Shown here: positions 42,901 through 54,900 of the stretch, piece after piece
How the letters are laid out: each line of letters begins with the position of its first letter
Numbering within the stretch: position 1 is the first letter of the stretch
From: Loripinus fragilis
Taxonomy: Eukaryota > Mollusca > Bivalvia > Lucinida > Lucinidae
Assembly (NCBI GenBank): GCA_964019695.1
Contig: OZ026520.1
Span: 25,124,130 to 25,188,129, forward strand
Direction of reading: 5' to 3'
Length of the DNA: 64,000 bases
Made by a program: the position numbers and the translations under genes
Notes under the pieces: generated by a model
The model's database searches: none
What the model saw: the letters and a program-made list of their open reading frames with translations, nothing else
Told to the model about the DNA's origin: nothing

Positions 42901-45900
42901 AAAACCCAGTTTGATTATCGTAACTGACGTTATTATGATGTTAAAATGAGCATTTCTTAAAAAAGTAACGATGTTACTAAATTCAACGACCGAAAAAGAG
43001 GGTTTTACTTGAATAAATAAATTGTTTTTGGTGTTTTTCTGTCAAAACGATCACCATGGATAATGCCTAGCACAAAACAAAAATAGAAAATATAGACGTT
43101 CCGCTTGCACGTGCATTTTTCAAAATTTGTCAAAATTGCCTCAGCGAAGCAGAATGATTGGCATGAGTGATTCCAATATTCTTCTTTTGATTTTATCAAA
43201 CAGATAAAATGTCAATAAATAAATTATCATAGAGAATGTTCGATTCCAGCATTTTTGTCAAAAAATATGAGCCCTGAAAAAATGGTGCGTAACTAAAGTG
43301 GCTCACTGTACCCTAGAAAATTCATGGATGTAAATGTAAGGTATTGAAAGAAAAATCATTTTAAGACACAGGTGATCGATTTCGAAGGAAATCAATTCAG
43401 CCACAAGTTTACCCACTTACGTTTTGATTCCTGACTCAACAGATATGTGTCTTGGGCTTCTTTGGGGAGAAAATATTCATCTTTGAACTATCCAAAATGT
43501 ATTGACAATACGGTATGCTGACATATCCCACCCGTTTTAAATACTATAGTCCAGCAATAAAATTCACCATCTTGAGTCTTTCAAAGTTTCAAAATGTTTT
43601 TTGCCAGTTTTTATTTTAAAGGCAAAGTTCATTTACAAATGACAGATTATGAATAAATTACGCTTGTCTCACATTTCTTTTGTACTGTGCTAGTGACATT
43701 AACATGAACTTTGAAGACGTTCTCGATCACCTGACAACATATGGGCCTTGTCGCGACAAAACTTGTCTTCGATATGTCCCACAATGTGAGATTCAAACCA
43801 GCCTGCTCAGCTACAGAGACTAGCTAGAAAATTGAAACTTCACTTGTAGCAAGTCTAGATATGATACTTTCCAATAAGCGAATAATAGAGGCGCTGGATC
43901 AGACTGCGCAGATGGGCAGGCTGGTCTGCGCCTTTGTTGTGCGCAAACCCCCGAAGACCAGTTTTCTCGCGTCGAGGCCCATATCTCCTGACATGATATA
44001 CATCAAAACTTATTTCCAATATGATATTCAGTGTAAGTAGTCAATGTTAGTTATGAAAGTGTAAATAAAAGTAACTTATGGAGTTGTTTCTGAAAAGGAG
44101 CTGTAAATTGATTTTAAAATTAAACATGTTTTTCTCTCCAAATATTGAAGCTATTAATTGATATTGATTTAAAAAAAGTCAATAAATTGCTTTACTGGTT
44201 TTGATAACATACAGGCCACACTGTACAAAAGCATTGAATGCCTTTGCATAATTGGGATGGATGCTGTATGCACCAATGTGACATCACCAGCAATGTCGCC
44301 TTATGATGCAGTCAAATTAATGACTGATTAGTACCATTTTGAGTTGCACATTAAACCTGCAAATAACTTTTCAATAGCATTTACCTTTTGCTAGAAAAAT
44401 GTAAGATTATGGTGGTACATTTTCAAGTCCTCTAGTATATGTATAAGTAAAGCTTTGTTTTTAAATCCATTACTTGTGTTATCAAACAAATACAGCAGTG
44501 GCGGATCCAGAGGGGGTTCATTAGGTTCGCTCAAACCCCACCCCCATCCCCAGTTTTTAAATATCCCTTGAAAATGAAATAATTTGGTCTCAGTTTCGTG
44601 GGATATTTAAGAAAAATGAGATAAAATCAGCAAAGCAAACCCCCTCCTTTACATATCTGAATCCCCTTTCCAGAAATCTTGGATCCACCCCTGTTATTCA
44701 GATCATGAGAAATTAAAACTTATCTCATTTGTGTGAAACAATAAGTTGAACAAACATGGGCAGCTGTCAGTTGAGGCTAAATGACTAGATTTTAATGTGA
44801 AACTTTTCTATTTACAAACTTCTTGTGTCATGCATTGACTGTTCAAGCAAGACTTAAGTGATAAACTGACTTGAGCCTGTTTGAGCCTTTGTTTGTTGCA
44901 TATGTGATAAATAGAGGATTTTACATGAGTGCTCATGTTTTATAGTATTTATTAAACAAGTTTTTTTTATCTCTTTTTCGCATTTTATCTCTTTTTTGCA
45001 ACGAGTTTAATAAATTCAATGATATAGAAGCACGAATGTTAGATTCTATTTATCATATGATATTAAAAATACTTAAAAATTGCATTTTTGGCGTGAAAAC
45101 GTAAAGATTTTTCCTATTTCATGTAACGTTATAATGGACGTCATTATGTAACGTTACTAAATCTGTAAACCACTAGTGGCTTTTGCATTTTATTGCATGG
45201 CGTTATATCACTCCCAGATGCAACGGCATGTGATATGTTACTTAAAGAGAAATGCACACAAAATACCAATGTAACTTAAGCTTTTACAAACCATGATGCT
45301 TTGTAAAAATATCATGAAAATTGGACAAAGAGTTTTGAAATGTTTCAAAATTACTGTGATGGGCACCACCTTTTTGATTTGGCAGTCATGTGACCGATTT
45401 CTAAAAATAGCTATACACTCGAGTATTAGTGTTTGTGAAGCACAATTCTGGTGTATTTCGATTAATTGTAACACAAATAATACACCTGATTAGTATTTTA
45501 GTAGATATATACACCAGCATAAATGTTATTTGAATTATTCAGTTGTGAGGTTATGACGTTATTACTCACAGCCAGTCGCATGACTTGTACCAAGGTAGCC
45601 AATGTTAAATCTTTCAATACCCATATCTTCTAAAGGGTGGGCCCGATTTGCATGATTTTCTACCTAACACCCAGATTTGCTACCATCATTCATATAAAGT
45701 CTACAGTTAGTTTTGTAAGCGTTTCCCTTTAATTTCATGTGCTGACTCATCTTAATTTTTATTTAGTTTGTTAATGTTTGTACTGAGTCAGAAACATGAA
45801 CCAAAAAAAAAAAAAAATGATTCCTATAATATTTAGGTGAAGAGAAGCACAGATTTGGTGTGACTGCAGACATGAAGGTGGTGGAAGGTGCTATTCTACA

Positions 45901-48900
45901 ATTCAAGTTTGAGATGGCTTGTGGCAAGCCTCACACATGCTTCAGTAAGTAAACAATGTAGCAGTTATTTAAAAATGATACAAATTTAACCCATTAAGCT
46001 CAATGGACAAGTACATTGTACATTTCGCACATTCAAACTTTAGGCCAGATTTTTTTATTAGTTGATTTACGGGATTTTTTTTCAGATATAGGGCCGGGGG
46101 GACGAGAAAGATAAAATAAAAAAGCTCTGAAAATGACCAGTTGACTGGTCATTTTCAGAGCTTTTTTTTTCAGAGCTTTTTTTTCTTTAATATCTCCAGA
46201 AAAACAGTAAAACTAGTAAGGTAATCTTTAAATATTTCATCATTTTTCTAAAAATCTGGACAGGGCAACAACTTTTAACAGTGTCACTCTCAAAAATGCA
46301 CAGACACACCCTAAAAAAAAATTTTTTTTTTCAACCAAACAAATAATATTTAGAGTCAGCGAATAAAATAAAAAAAAATATTTTGAAATTAAAATTTTTT
46401 TTTTTCCTACTTTCCGTAAAAATACAGTAGGTTCGTAAATCAACTAATAAAAAAAGTCTGGCCTTACCTTTCTACCATTCATTAGTTTCATCCCAAAATT
46501 TAGAATTTCCTCAACATTGCATCACAGATCACACCGGCCCAAACGTTGTTGACAGCATACCTTAGTTATATTATGAGCTGAGCCAGTACATTATATCGAG
46601 TGCAATTGTTTTCTGCCATGGCAATTTATTGCTAAGTATCACATTTTTTAAAAGGAGTTAAGTTAAACCCTAAATGTTCTGATGGATTCTTCCATCTGGT
46701 TTAATACAATAAACTTGGAATGGACCATTGTAAATATTCAGGGGTCATATATTATAATTTCCAAATAAATTGTATATATTTCTACATCGTTTGTATCTTA
46801 GCAAATGTTTCACCCTGAGAGCCTGACAGTATGTGGCATTTTATTTGGGTCTTTACTGTTTCCGCTGGGTTTCCACTGTTTGCGGAAGATTTAGGATTTA
46901 CTGGTATACACAGGGTCAAAACATCATTTACAAAACCAATTAGGCTAATGAATTGTAGATTTTACAGTTTTTTTTAACCTAATACCACTATGAATGATCA
47001 GGCCCCGAGGTTGTAAAACTTTTTTCATATTCAACTCAGCTGAGCATGAAATTTATCCTGCTCATAAATGTTAAAATGCCAACAATTGTTGGCATTTTAA
47101 CATTTATAAGCATGATAAATACAACATCTGAGAGACTTAAAGCAAGAAACTTCTTTATTTGTCGGTATTTTAGTGCTTATGCGCAGTTGAAATTTTGTTG
47201 TCATTTGAGTTGAGCATGAAAATAGTTTTATGACCTTGGGGCCCAATCCTGAGTGGAGTAGATTTGATGGACTGATGGTATTAATGCTGCCACACCACCA
47301 AGAAGGTATTTTGTACATCATATGAGGCTCTGGTGATAAGTTTTTATCAAGTTAGAGTTGATTGTAGCATTTTATCATAGCTCAACAGTAAGATTACTGA
47401 ACTCTATCATTTGTGAACAGAGCAATAGTATATAAATATAACATTCTTGAGACATCCTCGAAATATGATTATCAACCTCGGCTGTGCCTCGGTTGATAAT
47501 CACATTCCTCGGGATGATAGTTTTGACTATCACCCTCTCAAGAATGTTATATTTATTTTATTATACCGAACATTATTCCATAATTTTGTCTACCCCTTTT
47601 TTCTTCTAACCATGGTGTGGGAAGTTCCAAGGACACCACAATGCACATTTGCTACAAATGTAGGAAATAATATCTTTCACAAAAGTGTTGTGTTTGTAAA
47701 CAGTTTTATTGTCCAAGCTGATCATGATCGCCGTTTAAACAAATCATGCCATTTTAATCACTGATTACGGCAAATTTAATAGGCCATTTAGCAGCCTCGC
47801 TTAGATCTGCATTGTTAATGGAGTTGCTATGGATGGTGCGGTTTTGATGCAAAACGGAAAATTTTGCCTGATCTGCTCAATTTTGATCTCAAAGAGTTCC
47901 TCTCGTTCTAACTAAGAAAACGAGTACCAACACTTTATGTTTCTGAACACAAATAACGAAGTTATATCGAGATTAAAGTGACCAGGCCATGGCATCATAC
48001 ATGTATCTGCCATTGTAAAGTTAGGGTTTCTCGCATAAACGAACCGTGCGCACAACAAAGTTGCGCATGTGATAGTTGAAATTATCGCAGGGTGATAGTC
48101 GAAATTACTGCCCGCCAGCCTATGGAGGTTTTACATTAGAAACTTATGTGAGGTATAATAAAACAAATTAACAGTAATATATTTGTTTAGGATCCAGAAC
48201 TCATGGCTTGAAAGGTTATGGTCACATGCCTCGGAGTACCACCATACCCTAACATAGCAGGGCTTTTATCCAGCAATTTTGGGAATAAGCCCCTGGCCCT
48301 AATTGGGGAAAATGATCGACTTAACAACAAATTTGGGAATAATTAACAACATAGGGAGCAAAATTTATCCTCAAAATCAAGTTGTTTTTAGAGTGTTTTG
48401 TGCCAAGTATCATTCTGATATGGGTCATTGTTTCTCATAAGTAGTACATCTAATGGTCTCTAAAAAGATTTTTTTTTTTACTTTTCTTAATTGGGAAAAA
48501 CAGACATGGTATTGGCAGTGACCTATATTAGAGTGACTGGACACTTCATTTTGCAGCCATATAGGTATGTCGTAGCATGTATCACATGACTAACGCCTGG
48601 TGCGCCTTTTATCGTACACACTCAAAATGGCGATGCAGCTTGTGAGACCTCTGCATTTATAGGTACTTTAAAGAGCGTACTTTGTTGTAAATATCGCTTA
48701 TTGGTAAATATTGTTAATAACAATCGAAAAAACATATATGAAATATTGCTAAATGCTATGTTTCTGCAATGTAAAAGCTAATCCGATTGAGTTATGACAG
48801 TGTAAATATCGGCCAATTTTAAGAAAGTTTCGGAAATTGGCAAAAATGGCTTCAAAAATACCTCTTTCACTCTGACAAATAAAGCTTCAAACATGATTAT

Positions 48901-51900
48901 ATCTGTGTCTCGATTTATCAATATTCATAAACTAAGATGTCCAATGATTCATAATTATTGTTATTATATATATTCGGTGTTTATAAAGGTGTTAAAAGTT
49001 TAGGTAAACAATAGAGAAATTACGCTGTGTATTCCAAAACAGCGGTAAAAGCCAATCGTGTAGATAAATGATATTGAGTGTTTCCCTCATTTACCTGTGT
49101 AAGATACACGACAGTGTTATTTGAGTTGAGTATTGGAATTTCATTGGAGTTTCTAGTCACTCTTATATAGGTCACGGGTATTGGGAAAAACTGTGGCTAT
49201 TTTCGATTGGGAATGGGGCCGAATTCGGCCCCTAGAGAAAGGCAGAAAATCCCCTGCATAGATATAATCAATAGCATGTATAGCTCTTAAGCATTAAGAT
49301 TTAAGTTTTGCTAATAATTTCCGCTTCAAAGACAACCCACAAGCAAGGATTCACGAACATAGGGTTTAATTCTTGTTTCAGAGGTGATGTAAGAAGGTTT
49401 ATTTGCATAAATTTATTTTGCACATAAGCCTTGAATCTTCAGTGCTGCTTAAACATGTAACATGTAGCATGTAACATACAGCATACAACATTTCCAAATA
49501 TTGTCAGTACCTTCAGAAACCTATTAAGTCTTAGTATAACATGTGAATGTAATATCAAACCTTACCTTTTACAAAAACCAAGAGAGATATCATAAAATGT
49601 GTTGTTTGCTGCATATAGGATTTGTGCTGTTACATTCAGAATCAATACAGCTTTGTGATGAAACATATATATCACATTAGAAGTATTTATCATATAACCT
49701 CACGTCTGGGAGTGATATAACACCTTGCAATAAAATTGATAAACCACTAGTGGTTTACAGATTTGGGGTAAAACAATATGATGCCCATAACAACGTTGCA
49801 TACATAACGACAAAATTAGAACGTTTTTACGTCAGAAATGAGATTTCAAAGTATTCTTATGTCATATGATAAATAGAATCTTACATTCATGCTCTTGTAT
49901 TATTTAATTTATCAAACTTGTTGCAAAAAAGAGATAAAATGCTTGTTAAGCCTCACATTTTATCTCTTTTCCCCAACTCGTTTAATATATTCAATAAAAC
50001 ATGAGGACTCATGTAAGATCCTCTTTGTATGTTATTTTATAATTATGAATTAGATTCTGAATGTCCTGTCTAGTAAACATATGTCAGTATGCTGCTACAT
50101 AACACCCAACAAAATCTAATACTTGTTTTGAATCTGGTGTTGTTAATTGGGCCTCGTCGCGAGAAAACCTGTCTTCGGGGGTTTGCAAACAACAAAGGCG
50201 CAGACCAGCCTGCGCATCTGCGCAGTCTGATCAGCGCCTTTGTTATTCGCTTTTTTGAAAATATCATATGTAAGCTTGCTACTGGCGAAATTTCAATTTT
50301 CAAGATTGTCTCTGTAGCTGAGGAGACTAGTTTGAATCTCGCTTTGACGGGAACCCCTAAGACAGGTTTTCTCGCGATGAGGCCCAATTTGGTATGACTG
50401 AATAGTTGATGATTTACTGTTACAGAGCTTCATTTAGATTATTCACTAGATATGGGATCTACATGGAAGCCACTATTTAAAGTATGTAAACCTTCTGGTA
50501 TGACTGAGTTGTTGATGTTTTACTGTTACAGAGCTTCATTTAGATTATTCGCTAGATATGGGATCTACATGGAAGCCACTATTTAAAGTATGTAAACCTT
50601 CTGGTATGACTGAGTTGTTAATGTTTTACTGTTACAGAGCTTCATTTAGATTATTCGCTAGATATGGGATCTACATGGAAGCCACTATTTAAAGTATGTA
50701 AACCTTCTGGTATGACTGAGTTGTTGATGTTTTACTGTTACAGAGCTTCATTTAGATTATTCGCTAGATATGGGATCTACATGGAAGCCACTATTTAAAG
50801 TATGTAAACCTTCTGGTATGACTGAGTTGTTGATGTTTTACTTTTACAGAGCTTCATTTAGATTATTCACTAGATATGGGATCTACATGGAAGCCACTAT
50901 TTAAAGTATGTAAACCTTCTGGTATGACTGAGTTGTTGATGTTTTACTGTTACAGAGCTTCATTTAGATTATTCGCTAGATATGGGATCTACATGGAAGC
51001 CACTATTAAAAGTATGTAAACCTTCTGGTATGACTGAGTTGTTGATGTTTTACTGTTACAGAGCTTCATTTAGATTATTCACTAGATATGGGATCTACAT
51101 GGAAGCCACTATTTAAAGTATGTAAACCTTCTGGTATGACTGAGTTGTTGATGTTTTACTGTTACAGAGCTTCATTTAGATTATTTGCTAGATATGGGAT
51201 CTACATGGAAGCCACTATTTAAAGTATGTAAACCTTCTGGTATGACTGAGTTGTTGATGTTTTACTGTTACAGAGCTTCATTTAGATTATTCGCTAGATA
51301 TGGGATCTACATGGAAGCCACGATTTAAGTATGTAAACCTTCTGGTATGACTGAGTTGTTGATGTTTTACTGTTACAGAGCTTCATTTAGATTATTCACT
51401 AGATATGGGATCTACATGGAAGCCACTATTTAAAGCATGTAAGCCTTCTGGTATGGATTGTAATAAACATTATAACCCTGACAGCAGCTACCTAGCATTT
51501 ACACACTTGACTTGGCGGAGAGCCAATATACCACTGCCATATTATACCAGGTAACACTGTGTTTATACTGATGGAGTTTTATTCTTGTTTCTTATATTAA
51601 CCTTTAATGCGCCAGTCGCAACAAAAGTAGTCTGCTTTTCTTGTCTGCTGGAATGTTTAAGTAGCCTCTATGGCAAACAGGGTAGACCCAGATCAGACTG
51701 CTCCTATAGGAGCAGTCTGTTCTGGGTCCACACTGTTTGCTTCTATACTTAATTTGTCGGTAATGTAAGGCAATTATTTGCAGCAGACTACTTCAGCAGA
51801 CAGAATTTTGAGATACTTTTTTTTCTTGGCGCTTTAAGAGTTAAACTTGGAAGGGCTAATTTGTATATTCCTTTTCATCCTGACGGAGTAAACCATACAT

Positions 51901-54900
51901 AGTGATACAATAAGTATGGGTTTATCCATTATGTATCCTAAGGGGTTGCAAGGTAAAGTTTCTGTAAAATGATATGAGCTGCGACATGAGATTTCCCACA
52001 ATGTGGTATGTGCGACCAGCAAAGGCTCAGACCAGCCTGCGCATACACGCAGTCTGATCAGAGCCTTTGCTAGTCCCTTGAATGTTCTTTGATTCTTAGG
52101 CTACTGACCAAACATAATTTGGAGTTTCTAAGCTTAAAAGGAGGCTGTGCAGGCTCGTCTGAGTCTACACTTGTCAAAATGTCACATTGTTGAAATGACA
52201 TGTCATGGCTCATATGCTTTTGTCCCTGAAGTTAGTTTTTATTTAAAAGGGACGGCAACATTGATAGAAAGTGAATCTTAAATGAAAGCCCTTATTAAAC
52301 AATAAATATCTGCCACAAACTCGATCAAAATCGGATATAAAATATGAAAGTTATAGTAATCGGAAAACAAAAAAAATCTGTACAGTTTGCAAAGACCACA
52401 GACAAATCCACTTCACCAATAGAATGAGGCACAATTAAACACCAAAAAAACAAAATGAAGCAATAACACATAGGCCAATCAACCATTTCTTTCTTGCCTA
52501 GTTGTGGGGAGATTATTGACAAACTACAAATGTACAATGAACATAAACACCATTACAAACCCAGGACTAAAGATGAAACCTACACACACTTTTGGAGCAA
52601 TAAAACAAAGAATGAACAACAACAAGAGGAGGGTGGTAGAGTGCTTGACTTCAGATAGAGGGGTCTTTGATTCAAATCTTACTAGAGGCACTGCATTGTG
52701 TCCTTGAGCAAGACACTTTGTCCTCTATTTATCAGGGTTCCCACAAGTTCAGGATTGGAAAACCTTGAAAATTACAAAAAAAAGTTCCATGCATGGAAAA
52801 ATCATGGAATTTGAAAAAAAACCCTGGATAATCATGGAAAAATCATGGAGTTTTGTGAAATAATTTGACGAAACCACCAGTAGCCAGAAAACTAGCTGTC
52901 AGACACACAAAACTTGTGTGTCTGAAAGCTAGGTTTCTGGCTACTGGTTGTTTCAAGTTTTAATTATTTCAAAATGCATGCATGGTCTACCAACATGCTT
53001 ATTTAAATACATTATTGTTGCTGCATTCCACATTTATGCTCAGTGTGTTGAAGATTCTAAAAGGGGAGGTTGGAGGCCATGCATTAAATAGTCATGTAAA
53101 TTACATTGTTGATCATTGAAAAATCATGGAATCGTATTATAAATTTCTGTGGGAACTCTGATATATATATACTCAGTACTGGTTCTACCCAGGAAATGTC
53201 CGGACATGACTGAAAAATTGTTGACTGGGATGTAAAGCATCAACACAAACAAACAACAGCATAATCACCTTCTTAGAATGGAGAGTAACCACAGTTAAAA
53301 AATTATGGCACATAAAGCAGTTAGTAACGTGTCTGGCTACAGATGCTTGTCTGACTGCAGATCCGGGGTAGTGAGTTTCATCCAGGCCCTGTCCCATACT
53401 TTAGTGTAGATTGATCGTGAAACAATTTCTACAGTCATTTTCCTCCCTTCCGCTGAATCATTCAAGAAGGGTTGTTGTCAGTTACAATTGAAAGTATATG
53501 CACGAAGTACTGGATAACCGCTTGTTCAATCTTGCGGAGGAAAAAGTGTGGTAAAGTGAACTGACCATCCCGCCATGACCGTAGCTGTTGACTTGGGATG
53601 TAAAGCAACAATACAAATAAACAAACAGGGGTTTAAGATATGTTGTACTTGCAAAATTGGTGCTCTGGGTTTTGTTTTTATTAAACCCATAACTTGCTTT
53701 GCTTGCATAGATGCCTCATAACTTATGCAATGTATGATCACAGAGGATCAATCAAATCAACTTTAGGTGAGACCCAATTTGTCCTAAATTTTTGTTGACT
53801 TAGGTTTGTAAACAAAGCTAACAGGAGTCGAGTCATCAAGAAGTTATTTGATAAAGTACAAGTTTTGTACAGTAAAACCTGTCTTAAGCGACCACTCAAA
53901 AGTAGACAAAAGAAAAGTCTGAAAGACTAATGGTAGCTTAATGAAGGTCGAAAGTATTGCAGAATGCTCTCCTGGAGCATTCTGCCATACTTTTGACCTG
54001 CATTAAGCGATAATCGGTATTGAAAAAACAATATTTGGTCTTTATTTTGAGTTGCTGTTTAAGACCGGTTTTACTGTGCTCATTTTAATTAGTTATTTAA
54101 GATTTTTGTTCCATTCATAACATACATAAGTACCGTCACTAATGTTTCTTTGTAAATATCTTGTTGTAAAAGTTAGAAAGGTGGCAAAGATCAGGAATTT
54201 GATACAAGCAAGAACCTCACCTGACCCAGGATACCACAAGGGACAGTGACAAAAACACAATTAAACATTACTAACTAGAGCCAAGAGGTCAGCCCTTTCT
54301 CAGCAGGAGACCACAAGGCAGCAATGAGTAGACGCGAAAGCATAAGACATAAATAACACAAGTGATCCGCAAAAGAAGTACTGCCTTGGAACAGTCAGTA
54401 AAAATATTTTACTGGAGGGCTTAAACTGGTTTCACGGTGCCAACCTCACCCTTAGTTCAGATGTAAATCAAGACACGTAGATGTTTGGTTTGCATGAAAT
54501 ACTCCTAACTTATCCATGAATCATCTCCTAGAACATTTAAATCAAGATATAGAAAGGAGATAAAGCAAAGATAAGGACCCAATCGGACATAAAATTGAAT
54601 ACCCAAGCAAAAGAAATCCAACAGTTAAACCCCGATGGGCCTGACAACAGCCATTTTACTCCTATTTGCGGATGTTTTTATGCAGGTCAAAAGCTACAAG
54701 ATTTCGCTGGTATCAGAAGGAGGGATACAATGTCAAGGACACCTGGTCAGTGTCTGACCTTTACATTGGCACCGATTGTCCTAACTGGTGTCATGGCCAT
54801 GGGAAATGTCTAGATACTGGATGCTTGTAAGTTTAATAATAATTTCTGTAGAGATGCTGGATGTCTCATTACATTTGTAAAACTATGATGAAATTTTAAT

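Noticed and set aside
50070..50397. Overlapping 102- and 105-codon frames on opposite strands
   Set aside because: Both fall mainly within the MITE-3 copy at 50150-50385, whose inverted ends keep both strands open.
50426..51478. CRISPR-like array
   Set aside because: The 106-bp units repeat without unique spacers and contain coding sequence of the adjacent exon in a eukaryotic gene.
343..51550. The four junction arrays as assembly errors
   Set aside because: Copies carry different substitutions and small deletions, and one copy is split by a transposon, so simple duplication of reads is unlikely. It cannot be fully excluded without reads.
52620..52740. A tRNA gene
   Set aside because: A- and B-box-like motifs are present but a full cloverleaf could not be formed. 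The following tail marks it as a SINE.
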